Positions 54,403 through 63,868 of a DNA stretch of 64,000 nucleotides are shown one piece after another; within the stretch, counting starts at the first letter, position 1; every line of letters starts with the position of its first letter. The notes under the pieces were generated by a model that saw nothing but the letters and a program-made list of their open reading frames with translations, ran no database searches and was not told the DNA's origin. Position numbers and translations under genes: made by a program. Where the stretch lies: NCBI GenBank assembly GCA_009733745.1, contig WNWL01000005.1, forward strand, positions 434,001-498,000, in the 5' to 3' direction. This DNA comes from Oceanobacillus sp. HTM 045 (GTDB lineage Bacteria > Pseudomonadota > Alphaproteobacteria > Rhodobacterales > Rhodobacteraceae).

Positions 54403-56395
54403 CCTGCTTCTCCAGCGAGAGGAGCAGGGTGCCGTCGGTCACCTGGTCGCCCACGCCCGCCAGCACCTCGGCCACGGTGCCGTCGCGGGGGGCGGTGAGC
54501 GTGTGCTCCATCTTCATAGCCTCCAGCACGATCAGCGCATCGCCGCGGGAGACGGCGGCGCCGACCTGTGCCTTGACCACCTTCACCAGCCCCGGCATCG
54601 GCGCGATGATCGCGTCGCCGCCGGCCTCCGCCGCGTCGGCGCTGGAGAGCGCGTCGGGCAGGGCGAAATGGTGGCTGCGTCCCCGCGCGAAGACCGAGAC
54701 CCGCTCCGCCGTCAGCACGATGTCTGCACGGAACCGGGTATCGCCCTGCGTGACCATGTAGGCGGTGCCGCCCGCCGGGGCGAAGGAAAGCTCCGTCACC
54801 TCCTCCCCGGCGACGCGGTAGCGGCCGTGGCCCAGATCCGTCACCTCTCGCGCGATGCGGGCCTCGCCGTGTTCCAGCACAATGTACTGCTTCGCCTCGG
54901 TCCAGTGCCGCCAGCCGACCAGCCGGTCCCACGGGTCGGTGCCGCTGCGGGGCTGGAGGAGCCCGAGCCCGCCGAGGGCGGCGAGCGCCACGGCGGTCTC
55001 CGACGGTGCGCCGGAGCCGGTGAGGCTTTCGATGTCGCGCCCGATCAGGCCGGTATCGACCTCGCCCCGGCCGAAACCCTCGTGCGCCGCGAGGGCCGAG
55101 AGGAACTCGAGATTGGTGACGGACCCCGCCACCCGGCATTCGGCCAGCGCGGTGCCGAGCAGGTTGAGCGCGGCGGCGCGGGTCGGGCCGTGGACGATGA
55201 CCTTGGCGATCATCGGGTCGTACCACGGACTGATCTCGTCGCCCTGCCGTACGCCGGAGTCGATTCGCACCGCGCCGTTCTTGAACTCAGTGGCCTCCGG
55301 GAAGGCGAGGTGGTCGAGCCTGCCGGTGGCGGGGAGGAAGCCCTTCGGCACGTCTTCCGCGTAGACGCGGGCCTCGAAGGCGTGGCCGTCTATCGCAAGG
55401 TCATCCTGCGAGAATGGCAGGGGCTCGCCCGCGGCGACGCGGAGCTGGAGCTCGACGAAGTCCAGCCCGGTGATCGCCTCGGAGACGGGGTGCTCGACCT
55501 GGAGGCGGGTGTTCATCTCCATGAACCAGAACCCGTCCGCGCGGAGCGGGCCGGAGCCGTCGGCGATGAATTCCACCGTGCCCGCGCCGCGGTAGCCGAT
55601 GGCTTTCGCCGCCTCGACCGCGGCACGGCCCATCGCCGCGCGCACGTCCTCCGGCATCCCCGGTGCGGGGGCCTCCTCGATGACCTTCTGGTGGCGGCGC
55701 TGGAGCGAGCAGTCGCGCTCGAACAGGTGCACCACGTTGCCGTGCCCGTCGCCGAAGACCTGGATTTCGACATGGCGGGGCTGGGTCACGAATTTCTCGA
55801 TCAGGCAGGCGGGGTCGCCGAAGCTGGCCTGGCCCTCGCGCTGCGCGCCCTCCAGCGCGGCGCGGAAATCCTGCGCCCGTTCCACCAGCCGCATTCCCTT
55901 GCCGCCGCCGCCCGCGCGGGCCTTGATCAGCACCGGGTAGCCGATCTTCTCGGCCTCTCCGGCGAGGAAGTCGGGGTCCTGGCTCTCGCCGTGATAGCCG
56001 GGCACCACCGGCACGCCGGCCTCGACCATCAGCGCCTTGGCGGCGTCCTTCAGCCCCATCGCGCGGATCGCGGAGGCGGGTGGTCCGATGAAGGTGAGCC
56101 CGGCGGCCTCGACCGCCTCGACGAAGCCGGGGTTCTCGGAGAGAAAGCCGTAGCCGGGGTGGATCGCCTCCGCCCCGGTGCGCTTCGCGGCGTCGATGAT
56201 GACGTCGCCCTTCAGGTAGCTCTCGGCCACGGCGGGCGGGCCGATGCGCACCGCCTCGTCGGCCATCGCCACATGCTTGGCCCGCGCGTCGGCGTCGGAA
56301 TGCACTGCCACGGTCTTCACCCCCAGCCGCCGCGCGGTGGAAATGACCCGGCAGGCGATCTCGCCCCGGTTGGCGATCAGGATCTTTCTGAACAT
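54395..56395 (-). CDS. liuD: Methylcrotonyl-CoA carboxylase, biotin-containing alpha subunit
   Basis: A 666-residue biotin enzyme subunit. It has the biotin carboxylase domain (starting MFRKILIANRGEIACRVI, ATP-grasp glycine loop KARAGGGGKGMRL) and a C-terminal biotin carrier domain with the biotinyl lysine in LEAMKMEHTLTAP. The middle BT-like linker is present. It carboxylates 3-methylcrotonyl-CoA with LiuB. Operon context (liuA, B, C, E) separates it from acetyl- or propionyl-CoA carboxylase. The start at 56395 is the conserved N-terminus; upstream open frame is non-coding. Confidence 0.93.
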   Translation of the reverse strand: MFRKILIANRGEIACRVISTARRLGVKTVAVHSDADARAKHVAMADEAVRIGPPAVAESYLKGDVIIDAAKRTGAEAIHPGYGFLSENPGFVEAVEAAGLTFIGPPASAIRAMGLKDAAKALMVEAGVPVVPGYHGESQDPDFLAGEAEKIGYPVLIKARAGGGGKGMRLVERAQDFRAALEGAQREGQASFGDPACLIEKFVTQPRHVEIQVFGDGHGNVVHLFERDCSLQRRHQKVIEEAPAPGMPEDVRAAMGRAAVEAAKAIGYRGAGTVEFIADGSGPLRADGFWFMEMNTRLQVEHPVSEAITGLDFVELQLRVAAGEPLPFSQDDLAIDGHAFEARVYAEDVPKGFLPATGRLDHLAFPEATEFKNGAVRIDSGVRQGDEISPWYDPMIAKVIVHGPTRAAALNLLGTALAECRVAGSVTNLEFLSALAAHEGFGRGEVDTGLIGRDIESLTGSGAPSETAVALAALGGLGLLQPRSGTDPWDRLVGWRHWTEAKQYIVLEHGEARIAREVTDLGHGRYRVAGEEVTELSFAPAGGTAYMVTQGDTRFRADIVLTAERVSVFARGRSHHFALPDALSSADAAEAGGDAIIAPMPGLVKVVKAQVGAAVSRGDALIVLEAMKMEHTLTAPRDGTVAEVLAGVGDQVTDGTLLLSLEKQDG

Positions 56396-56421
56396 CGCGG
56401 CAGTCCTCCCGATGGGCGTTC

Positions 56422-56805
56422 TCAGCGCGCCGCCATGGCTTCGATCTCCATCACCCAGCTCTCGTCGAAGATACCGGTGATGATGCAGGTGAGCGCGATC
56501 TCGCGGCCCTGCAGGTAGGCGTCGCGCGCGGTGCGGTAGGCGTGGATATAGCGGCGGCTGGCGAGATATATGGTGATCTTGACCAGGTTGTCCTTCGTCA
56601 TCCCCGCCGCGCGGAGCTGGGCGTCGATATTGGCGAAGACCTGATGGCCCTGCTCGACCGGGTCGTCGGACTGGTTCCCGTCCGCATCGACCGGGATCTG
56701 GCCGCTGATGATCAGCAACTCCTCCGCGCCCTTGATGGACATGGCGCGGGCATAGGTGCCGGCAATGTAGGGCGCGTCGGGCGCGTTGATGGGGGTGAGT
56801 TTCAT
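56422..56805 (-). CDS. RidA-family protein
   Basis: A 127-residue protein of the RidA/YjgF family with APYIAGTYARAMSIKGAEEL, LLIISGQIPVDADGNQSDD and QVFANIDAQLRAAGM. Canonical RidA deaminates reactive enamine/imine intermediates; the usual active-site Arg in the C-terminal R-x-A-V pattern is not obvious here (YIHAYRTARDAYLQG, EIALTCIITG). It lies between liuB and liuD, 26 nt before liuD, so it may police an intermediate of branched-chain metabolism. Confidence 0.8.
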   Translation of the reverse strand: MKLTPINAPDAPYIAGTYARAMSIKGAEELLIISGQIPVDADGNQSDDPVEQGHQVFANIDAQLRAAGMTKDNLVKITIYLASRRYIHAYRTARDAYLQGREIALTCIITGIFDESWVMEIEAMAAR

Positions 56806-56987
56806 CCGTGCCTCCCTCTGCGACGCGGGACCGGTGCGCGAAGCTTGATGCGGCCCTGCGGGCCGCGCCCGCCCGCCACCTCCCCCGCCCAGTCAGATCT
56901 TGCGCCTTTTGCAGCCTCGGCCTGCACCCACCCGGAGGTGACGAGCGGGCGCAGAAAGGGAAGCGTGATGCGCAAGGCCCACATGCC

Positions 56988-57042
56988 GTTAACACTTTTA
57001 TACTTTGAAATCAGCATGTTGCGACTTGCTCAACCTTGAGCA
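56988..57042 (-). repeat. Gene-end hairpin/GTTAAC element, copy 3
   Basis: Read after liuB: arms TGCTCAA and TTGAGCA around GG (57042-57027), 25 nt, then ATAAAAGTGTTAAC (57001-56988). The hairpin begins 7 nt after the liuB stop. It lies in the 244-bp gap between liuB and the RidA-like gene; the rest of the gap shows nothing clear. Confidence 0.6.
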
Positions 57043-57049
57043 TCCTCCC

Positions 57050-58657
57050 TCACATCCGGAATACGCCGAAGCGTGTCTCGGCGATGGGTGCGTTGAGGGT
57101 GGCGGACAGGGAGAGGGCGAGGACCTCGCGGGTCTTGCGCGGGTCGATGATGCCGTCGTCCCAGAGCCGGGCGGAGGCGTAGAGCGGGTGGGCCTGGTGC
57201 TCGAACTGGTCGAGGATCGGCTGCTTGAAGCTCGCTTCCTCCTCCGCCGACCAGCTTCCGCCCTTCCGCTCGATGCCGTCGCGGCGGACGGTGGCGAGCA
57301 CCGATGCCGCCTGCTCGCCGCCCATCACCGAGATGCGGCTGGCGGGCCACGTCCAGAGGAAGCGCGGCGCGTAGGCGCGGCCGCACATGCCGTAGTTGCC
57401 CGCGCCGAAGGAGCCGCCGACCAGCACGGTGAGCTTGGGCACCTGCGCGGTCGCGACGGCGGTGACGAGCTTGGCGCCGTCCTTCGCGATGCCCGCGGCC
57501 TCGTATTTCCGCCCGACCATGAAGCCGGTGATGTTCTGGAGGAAGATCAGAGGGATGCTGCGCTGGGCGCAGAGCTCGATGAAATGCGCGCCTTTGAGCG
57601 CCGATTCCGAGAACAGCACGCCGTTGTTGGCGATGATCCCGACCGGCAGGCCCATGATATGGGCGAAGCCGCAGATCAGCGTGGTGCCGTAGCGGGCCTT
57701 GAATTCGTCCAGCCGGGAGCCGTCGACCACGCGGGCGAGCACCTCGCGGATGTCGTAGGGCACCTTGAGGTCGGTCGGCACCACGCCAAGGATCTCGTCC
57801 GGGTCGTAGAGCGGCGCCTCTGCCGTCTGGCGGGCGAGTTGGTCCGGCTTGGTGGCGTTGAGGTTTGCGACCGCCTGACGCGCCAGCGCCAGCGCGTGGG
57901 CGTCGTCGTTGGCGAGGTAGTCGGCCACGCCGGAGAGCCGGGTGTGCACGTCGCCGCCGCCGAGATCCTCCGCCGAGACCACCTCGCCGATGGCGGCCTT
58001 CACCAGCGGCGGGCCGCCGAGGAAGATGGTGCCCTGCTCCCTGACGATGATGGTCACGTCCGACATCGCCGGGACATAGGCCCCGCCCGCGGTGCAGGAG
58101 CCCATGACCACCGCGATCTGCGGGATGCCCTGGGCAGACATGTTGGCCTGGTTGAAGAAGATCCGCCCGAAATGCTCGCGGTCGGGGAAGACCTCGTCCT
58201 GGTTCGGCAGGTTCGCACCGCCGCTGTCGACGAGGTAGACGCAGGGCAGGCGGTTCTCGCGGGCGATCTCCTGCGCGCGGAGGTGTTTCTTGACCGTGAC
58301 GGGGTAGTAGGTGCCGCCCTTCACGGTGGCGTCGTTGCAGACGATCATCACCTCGCGGCCCGAGACCCGGCCGATGCCGGCGACGATGCCGCCGCCCGGC
58401 GCGTCGCCGTCATACATGCCGTGGGCGGCGAACATGCCGATCTCGAGGAAGGGCGAGCCGGGGTCGAGCAGGCGGGAGACGCGCTCGCGCGGCAGGATCT
58501 TGCCGCGGGAGACGTGGCGCTCGCGCGCGGTCTCGCCGCCGCCGGCCATCGCGGCCGCGGCGGCCTCGTGGATCGGGGCCATCGCCGCCTCCTGCGCCGC
58601 GCGGTTGGCGGCATAGGTCTCGGAGCGGGGAGAGAGCGAGGATGTGAGGACGGTCAT
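57050..58657 (-). CDS. liuB: Methylcrotonyl-CoA carboxylase carboxyltransferase beta subunit
   Basis: A 535-residue acyl-CoA carboxyltransferase. CoA and biotin sites are [20 protein letters not shown] and [20 protein letters not shown] in the N-terminal half. The C-terminal half has [20 protein letters not shown] and [16 protein letters not shown]. The [12 protein letters not shown] pattern is that of MCC beta subunits. It pairs with the LiuD-like subunit 655 nt downstream. It starts at [19 protein letters not shown]. Confidence 0.94.
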   Translation of the reverse strand: MTVLTSSLSPRSETYAANRAAQEAAMAPIHEAAAAAMAGGGETARERHVSRGKILPRERVSRLLDPGSPFLEIGMFAAHGMYDGDAPGGGIVAGIGRVSGREVMIVCNDATVKGGTYYPVTVKKHLRAQEIARENRLPCVYLVDSGGANLPNQDEVFPDREHFGRIFFNQANMSAQGIPQIAVVMGSCTAGGAYVPAMSDVTIIVREQGTIFLGGPPLVKAAIGEVVSAEDLGGGDVHTRLSGVADYLANDDAHALALARQAVANLNATKPDQLARQTAEAPLYDPDEILGVVPTDLKVPYDIREVLARVVDGSRLDEFKARYGTTLICGFAHIMGLPVGIIANNGVLFSESALKGAHFIELCAQRSIPLIFLQNITGFMVGRKYEAAGIAKDGAKLVTAVATAQVPKLTVLVGGSFGAGNYGMCGRAYAPRFLWTWPASRISVMGGEQAASVLATVRRDGIERKGGSWSAEEEASFKQPILDQFEHQAHPLYASARLWDDGIIDPRKTREVLALSLSATLNAPIAETRFGVFRM

Positions 58658-58777
58658 GGTCTGGCCTTCTGGTCAGCCGCTGGGCCCGGTTGCCGGTCCG
58701 CGGATCTGTTCGGGGTATGCGCCCCTGCGCCCCGGTGCAACCGGTTGGTGGGGAGCCTGCCGGTCATCGTCATCGCC

Positions 58778-59233
58778 TCACTCCCCCGCCATTCCGATCA
58801 GGCTGCGCAGGTCGAGCACCCTTTCCGCCGTCTTGCGGAGGCGGCAGGCGGGGATCCACCATTCGGCCATCACGTCCCCGACGATCACCGCGATGAAGCC
58901 GCAGGCGCTGTCGCGGTGGGTGGCCCAGTCGACCTGCGACGTGTCGAGGGCGGTCCGCTGCGCGCCGTCGAGCGGGGCGGCGAGGCGGGCGAGGTCGGCC
59001 TGCATCAGCGCCTCCCACGCTGCTACCTCGCGGCGGAAGCAGACCGCGAGCCCCTCCGGCTCCTGGTTCTCGGGGAGGGCGGTGCAGGGGATGGCGAGGG
59101 CTTCCACGCAGTCCGCCCGCGCGGCCTGCACGGTCGGTGCGGCCTCGACGCAGGCGTCCAGCGTGGCCGCGTCCGCCGCCGGGTCCGCGAGGGCAGGGCT
59201 GGCGAGGAGCGCGAGGAGGATGGCGCGGCGCAC
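58778..59233 (-). CDS. LprI/DUF1311-like secreted cysteine protein
   Basis: A 151-residue protein with a signal peptide (MRRAILLALLASPALA) and four cysteines in the mature part (LDACVEA, RADCVEAL, IPCTALP, AVCFRREV) plus later cysteines in SACGFIAV and PACRLRKTA. The WEALMQADLARLA and LRKTAERVLDLRSLIG helices fit the LprI/DUF1311 family, some members of which inhibit lysozyme. It sits inside the liu operon, 4 nt before liuA on the same strand. A link to leucine breakdown is not expected. Confidence 0.75.
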   Translation of the reverse strand: MRRAILLALLASPALADPAADAATLDACVEAAPTVQAARADCVEALAIPCTALPENQEPEGLAVCFRREVAAWEALMQADLARLAAPLDGAQRTALDTSQVDWATHRDSACGFIAVIVGDVMAEWWIPACRLRKTAERVLDLRSLIGMAGE

Positions 59234-59237
59234 GGGC

Positions 59238-60401
59238 TCAGCCCATCGCCGCCATCAGCTCGCGCCCGATCAGCATCCGCCGGATCTCGGAGGTGCCGGC
59301 GCCGATCTCCATCAGCTTGGCGTCGCGGAAGATGCGGCTGACCGGGGTCTCGTTCATGAAGCCCGCCCCGCCCATCGCCTGCACGGCCTGGTGAGCGACG
59401 GTCATCGCCTCCTCCGAGGCGTAAAGCACGCAGCCCGCCGCGTCCTGCCGCGTGACCTCGCCCCGGTCGCAGGCCTTGGCCACCTCGTAGACATAGGCCC
59501 GGGCCGAGTTCAGCTTGACATACATGTCGGCGATCTTGCCCTGCATGAGCTGGAACGAGCCGATCGGCTGGCCGAACTGACGGCGTTCCACCATGTAGGG
59601 CATGATCTCGTCGAGGCAGGCGGCCATGATGCCGGTGCCGATGCCCGAGAGCACCACGCGCTCGTAGTCGAGGCCCGACATCAGCACGCGCACGCCCTTG
59701 CCCTCCTCGCCGAGGACGTTCTCGAACGGGATCTCCACGTCCTCGAACACCAGTTCGGCGGTGTTGGAGCCGCGCATCCCGAGCTTGTCGAAATGCGGCG
59801 AGGTGGAGAAGCCCTTCATCTCCTTCTCGACCAGGAAGGCGGTGATGCCCTTGGAACCGGCGTCCGGGTCGGTCTTGGCGTAGACCACCAGCGTGTCGGC
59901 GTCGGGACCGTTGGTGATCCAGTACTTGGTGCCGTTCAGGACGTAGCGGTCGTTGCGCTTCTCGGCACGCAGCTTCATCGACACCACGTCCGAGCCGGCG
60001 CTCGCCTCCGACATGGCCAGCGCGCCGACATGCTCGCCGGAGACGAGGCGAGGGAGGTACTTCGCCTTCTGCTCGTCGGAGCCGTTCAGCTTGATCTGGT
60101 TGACGCAGAGGTTGGAATGCGCGCCGTAGGAGAGCGAGACCGAGGCGGAGGCCCGCGCCACCTCCTCGACCGCGACGACATGGGCGAGATAGCCCATGCC
60201 CGCGCCGCCATATTCCTCCGGAACGGTGATGCCGAGCAGGCCCAGCTCGCCCATCTCGCGCCAGAGATCGGGGGGAAACTCGTTCTTCGCGTCGATCTCC
60301 GCGGCCATCGGGCGGACGCGTTCCTGCGCCCAGCGGTGGACCATCTCGCGCAGCGCCTCGACTTCCTCACCGAGGTCGAACTTCATCGCGGCGGTGAACA
60401 T
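59238..60401 (-). CDS. liuA: Isovaleryl-CoA dehydrogenase
   Basis: A 387-residue acyl-CoA dehydrogenase (alpha-bundle, beta, alpha-bundle). FAD and substrate motifs are [55 protein letters not shown] and [20 protein letters not shown]. The [13 protein letters not shown] and ELMAAMG ends fit isovaleryl-CoA dehydrogenases. It forms 3-methylcrotonyl-CoA for the LiuBD carboxylase. It heads the liu operon; an alternative ATG five codons downstream also exists. The 143 bp upstream show no clear operator. Confidence 0.9.
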   Translation of the reverse strand: MFTAAMKFDLGEEVEALREMVHRWAQERVRPMAAEIDAKNEFPPDLWREMGELGLLGITVPEEYGGAGMGYLAHVVAVEEVARASASVSLSYGAHSNLCVNQIKLNGSDEQKAKYLPRLVSGEHVGALAMSEASAGSDVVSMKLRAEKRNDRYVLNGTKYWITNGPDADTLVVYAKTDPDAGSKGITAFLVEKEMKGFSTSPHFDKLGMRGSNTAELVFEDVEIPFENVLGEEGKGVRVLMSGLDYERVVLSGIGTGIMAACLDEIMPYMVERRQFGQPIGSFQLMQGKIADMYVKLNSARAYVYEVAKACDRGEVTRQDAAGCVLYASEEAMTVAHQAVQAMGGAGFMNETPVSRIFRDAKLMEIGAGTSEIRRMLIGRELMAAMG

Positions 60402-60544
60402 TGCGCGTCTCCCTCCCTGAGCCTTTGTGCCTTGTCCGGTGCGAAAACCCGGCGCAGCTTTGCCCCTATAGAAATGCGGAGGCCACGCCTTGGCAAGACC
60501 GCGCCCGATATTCGTGATCGGGCGGTCAGATCGGGTGGCTGCAT

Positions 60545-62524
60545 TCAGCCAGACGGCAGCAGGAGGCGGAAGCCCGCGCCGCCGGGCCGGGGGAGGTGTT
60601 CCAGCGTCGCGCCGATCTCCTCCGCCGCCTTCAGGGCGATGGAAAGGCCCAGCCCGTGGCCTTCAGGGCCGTCCGCGGCGGCGTCGAGGCGCGCGGTGCG
60701 GGCGGCGGCTTCGCTGTACTGGTCCGGGGTGAGGCCGGGGCCTTCGTCGTGGACTTCTATGGCAAGATTGCCGCCGACGTGGCGGCAGCCGACGAGGATG
60801 CGGCCGGTGGCGGCGTATTTCAGGGCGTTGGAGACGAGGTTGGAGACGATTCGCATCACCTTGAGCGGGCTCGCGGACATGCGGGCGGAGGTGGGCACGA
60901 GGCGCAGCTCCATTCCCGCCGCCTCGGCGTCGGCGGCAAACATTCCGTGGATGCCGTCGAGCACGTCCTGCACCGGATTCTGCTCGGATTCCAATGATTT
61001 GCCGGCAGGTTCGGCGTCGGGATCGGCGCTGGCGAGGTAGTCCGCGAGCATCCCCTCAAGGTAGGTGAAGGACCGCTCGATAGTGTCCTTTCCGGGCGCT
61101 TCGGAGCCGTTTTCCGGGGCGCCGGACAGCATGCCGTGGAGCGACATGCGCAGCGCGTGGATCGGCTGGCGGAGGTCGTGGGCGGCGTCGGCGAGGCGCT
61201 GGCCGCGCGCTTCCGCCATGGTTCGGGCTTCGCCGTAGCGTATCTCCAGCGCGGCGAGGCGGTCCTGCAGGGCGATGCGCTCGCGCAGCGCCTCGTTGGC
61301 GGTCTGGAGCGAGCGGTAGCTGGCCTCGCGCAGTTGCGAGAAGCGGTCGATGATCGCGAGGCCCATCATCGAGGCCTCGAACACCACCACGGTGCGGATG
61401 CTGTCGAGCGCGAAGGAGCGCGAGATCGACAGGCCCAGCATGTGGCTCGCGATCATCGACAGGCCCGAGAGCACCGCCGCCGACCAGCCGATGATGAAGA
61501 AGCGCACCTCGCGCGGGCTGGTCCGCGCCGCGCTGGCCCCGGCGGCGACGAAGACGATGGGCGAGAGGCTCGCCACCAGCAGGATAACCTGCTTGAGGAG
61601 TTGCGTGTCCACCACGGCCGAAAGCGCAAGGATCAGCACCGCCGTCGCCGCGAGGGCCACCACCGCGCCGCGCAGAAGCGGGTGGATCGGGTAGCGCCGC
61701 AGGAAGGCGCGGACATAGAGCGCGCTGAAGGCGACCACCGCGGCGCCGAGGGGCAGGGTGGCGAACCCGTTCCACGCCGGGGCGCCGGGCCAGAGATAGT
61801 GGAACGCCGCCCCGTCCATCTGCGCGAGGTAGAGCGCGAGCGACAGCGCATAGGCGACATAGGCGAGGAAGATCGGCTGCCGGGTGACGATGGCCGAGAT
61901 CAGCCCGGCGGTCGCGAGCAGCAGCATCATGCCGTAGAAGGCGAACACCTTGGCCGTGTCCACCGTGGCGGTTTCGACGAAATCGGCCTCGGAGACGATC
62001 TCCAGCGGCAGGGCGGTCGCCCCGCCCGACCAGTAGGCGACGTAGAGCGTCGCGGTCTCGCCCGGCGCGAGGGCGAAGCGCGCGGCGAGCTGGTCGGTGG
62101 GGATGATGCGGGACGGAAAGGGAGACGCAAGGTCCTGATGCAGAAGGATTTCCGCCGTGCCGTCGGCGCGGACGATCCAGGCTTCGATGCCCTGCATGAA
62201 GTTCATGTTGAAGTCGATCACCCAGGCGCGCGGCACATCCAGCGCGTTGCGGACGCGGGCGCGCAGCCAGACGCGGTCAGGGATGAAGCCGAAGCTGGGC
62301 GGGTCGGTCTGGACGGGGGAGAAGCGGGTCTCTACTGCTGGGTCGAGCACGTCGTCCAGCGTCAGCGTGCGGCCGGGATCGAGCAGCGCCTCGACATGGC
62401 CCGCGAGGGCGGGCGCGGTCTCGCCGAGGGGCAGAACGGGGCTTGCACTGGGGCTCGCGCCGGTGCTGGCGGGGAGGAGCGCGCCGAGGCTTGCGGCGAG
62501 CAGGAAGAGGAGGGTGCGCAGCAT
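60545..62524 (-). CDS. 7TM sensor histidine kinase (7TMR-DISM type)
   Basis: A 659-residue membrane kinase. A signal peptide (1 to about 22), an extracytoplasmic DISMED2-like domain ([31 protein letters not shown]), then about seven TM segments are followed by coiled coil. The phosphoacceptor is H449 in [13 protein letters not shown]. The ATPase part has [25 protein letters not shown] and [17 protein letters not shown]. It senses an unknown ligand. Its ATG shares two bases with the response-regulator ATG on the other strand. Confidence 0.9.
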   Translation of the reverse strand: MLRTLLFLLAASLGALLPASTGASPSASPVLPLGETAPALAGHVEALLDPGRTLTLDDVLDPAVETRFSPVQTDPPSFGFIPDRVWLRARVRNALDVPRAWVIDFNMNFMQGIEAWIVRADGTAEILLHQDLASPFPSRIIPTDQLAARFALAPGETATLYVAYWSGGATALPLEIVSEADFVETATVDTAKVFAFYGMMLLLATAGLISAIVTRQPIFLAYVAYALSLALYLAQMDGAAFHYLWPGAPAWNGFATLPLGAAVVAFSALYVRAFLRRYPIHPLLRGAVVALAATAVLILALSAVVDTQLLKQVILLVASLSPIVFVAAGASAARTSPREVRFFIIGWSAAVLSGLSMIASHMLGLSISRSFALDSIRTVVVFEASMMGLAIIDRFSQLREASYRSLQTANEALRERIALQDRLAALEIRYGEARTMAEARGQRLADAAHDLRQPIHALRMSLHGMLSGAPENGSEAPGKDTIERSFTYLEGMLADYLASADPDAEPAGKSLESEQNPVQDVLDGIHGMFAADAEAAGMELRLVPTSARMSASPLKVMRIVSNLVSNALKYAATGRILVGCRHVGGNLAIEVHDEGPGLTPDQYSEAAARTARLDAAADGPEGHGLGLSIALKAAEEIGATLEHLPRPGGAGFRLLLPSG

Positions 62525-63188
62525 GTCAGTGCCGCTGGGCCCGTGGCGGGCGGTGATCGCGGACGACCATGCCGTGCTTGCCGAGGGCGCGCGGGCGATG
62601 CTGGAGGGGTCGGGCCGGATCGAGGTGGTGGCGACCGCCGCGGAGGGGCTGGGCGCCATCGTCGCGATCAAGCGCGAGAAGCCGGACATCGCGCTTCTCG
62701 ACCTCGCCATGCCCAACGCGAACGGGATCGAGGTGTTCATCGAGGCGAAGCGCTGGTCGCCGGAGACGCGCTATGTCGTCTTCACCGGGCAGGTTACCGG
62801 CGGCGCGGTGGCCGCGTTGGTCGAGGCGGGCGTGCACGGTGTCTTCCTCAAGACCGGCGACCCGGGCGAGCTGGTCGCGGCGCTGCCGCGGATCATGGCC
62901 GGGCAGCAGGTGGTCTCCGACGGCGCCAAGGCGTTGATGCAAAAGGAAAATGCCTTCGAGCAGCCGACCGCGCGGGAGTTGCAGGTACTGCAGGCGATCG
63001 CCCGCGGCGGCACCAACGCCGCCGTGGCGGGTGCGCTCGGGATCAGTGCGAAGACCGTGGACAACCATCGCACCAACCTTATGCGCAAGTTCGGCGCACA
63101 TTCCACGGCGGAACTGGTGATGGCGGGCGTCCGCCTCGGCCTGCTCGACCCCTCCGCCGCCCCGGAGGCGGGCGAGGCGGAGAAATAG
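62523..63188 (+). CDS. NarL/LuxR-family response regulator
   Basis: A 221-residue regulator with a receiver domain: RAVIADDHAVLAEGARAML, phosphoacceptor D60 in PDIALLDLAMPN, and the Thr/Lys in TGQV and FLKTGD. The C-terminal LuxR HTH is PTARELQVLQAIARGGTNAA with ISAKTVDNHRTNLMRKFG. It is the likely partner of the sensor kinase on the opposite strand. The start at 62523 gives a compact N-terminus; GTG codons three and eleven codons in are alternatives that would remove the start overlap. Confidence 0.9.
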   Translation: MSVPLGPWRAVIADDHAVLAEGARAMLEGSGRIEVVATAAEGLGAIVAIKREKPDIALLDLAMPNANGIEVFIEAKRWSPETRYVVFTGQVTGGAVAALVEAGVHGVFLKTGDPGELVAALPRIMAGQQVVSDGAKALMQKENAFEQPTARELQVLQAIARGGTNAAVAGALGISAKTVDNHRTNLMRKFGAHSTAELVMAGVRLGLLDPSAAPEAGEAEK

Positions 63189-63284
63189 CCCCGGTTTGTG
63201 ACCCGCCGCCGGGAGTGACTTCCGGGTTCTTCCGGGAAGTTTCGGGCGGGGTGACATGACGTGACATTCCGCGAGGGACCGTTT

Positions 63285-63322
63285 CCCGAAAGGAACCGCA
63301 AATCACCGCCAGAGGTGAAACG
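63285..63322 (-). repeat. TTCACC/GGTGAA dispersed element, copy 2
   Basis: On the minus strand TTTCACC-tctgg-cGGTGATTTGCGG and TCCTTTCGGG match the 10377-10413 element. The surrounding 63190-63360 interval contains further TGTCACG, ATGTCACC and GTTTCACGG words, as around copy 1. Confidence 0.55.
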
Positions 63323-63380
63323 GGGGTTCGGCGGCGGATTCCCGGCGACCGTTTCACGGCCGGATTCCTGATCAGTTGTG

Positions 63381-63546
63381 ACCCGATCAGCCGCAGCCCG
63401 GGCGACCAGCCCGGGCCACGCACGGCCCTCCCCGGGGCCGGGCGTTCTGCGACATTGCAAGTGGGTCAGAGGGCGGGAGGGAGTGCGGGGGTAAAGCACT
63501 CAGATCCTGCGCAGCACCACGCCCGACCAGGGCCGGTCGTGGCCCT
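63381..63546 (-). repeat. GC-rich dispersed repeat, copy 2
   Basis: Inverse-oriented match to 52568-52742. On the plus strand the key words are GGGCGACCAGCCCGGGCCACG, given here as GGGCGACCAGCCCGGG plus CCACG, then CCGGGCGTTCTGCGACATTG, and AGCACCACGCCCGACCAG. It lies 192 nt after the response regulator stop. Confidence 0.7.
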
Positions 63547-63651
63547 TCGTTCTTTGCTTCGTTGCTGGGAGGTGATGCTGCGAACTTTATGGTCACTTCA
63601 CTGCTCCGAGACGCTCGCCAATACCGCCTGAGGATCGAGTTGCGCATAGCA

Positions 63652-63812
63652 CTGGCCACGGCACGCGCGGCCAGCGCGGGCCACGCCCGGCCCTCCCCCG
63701 GGCCGGGCGTTTTGCAACGCTGCAAGTGGGTCGGAGGCCGGGAGGGGGTGCGGGGGTAAAACACGCAGATCCTGCGCAGCACCACGCCCGTCCAGGGCCG
63801 GACGTGGCCCTT
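63652..63812 (-). repeat. GC-rich dispersed repeat, copy 3
   Basis: Same orientation as copy 2 and about 105 nt after it. It shares GGGCCACG, CCGGGCGTTTTGCAACG, CAAGTGGGTCGGAGG and AGCACCACGCCCGTCCAGGG. The TGCGGGGGTAAAACACGCAG block also matches copy 2. Confidence 0.7.
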
Positions 63813-63868
63813 TGCACCTGGGGGGCAACGAAGGCTCCGCGTTGCGGCCTTTGGCCGGATGGGGTCTG

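Larger units (their letters stand above)
63189..63868. other. 680-bp gene-free, repeat-rich spacer
   Basis: Between the response regulator and the last gene I find no credible coding sequence. The first part holds several GTGAC/GGTGAA words and copy 2 of the TTCACC element. The rest is dominated by two copies of the GC-rich dispersed repeat. Confidence 0.6.

Noticed and set aside
53957-56518. Open frames antisense to liuE and liuD
   Set aside because: Composition and lack of motifs show they are shadows of HMG-CoA lyase and the carboxylase alpha subunit.
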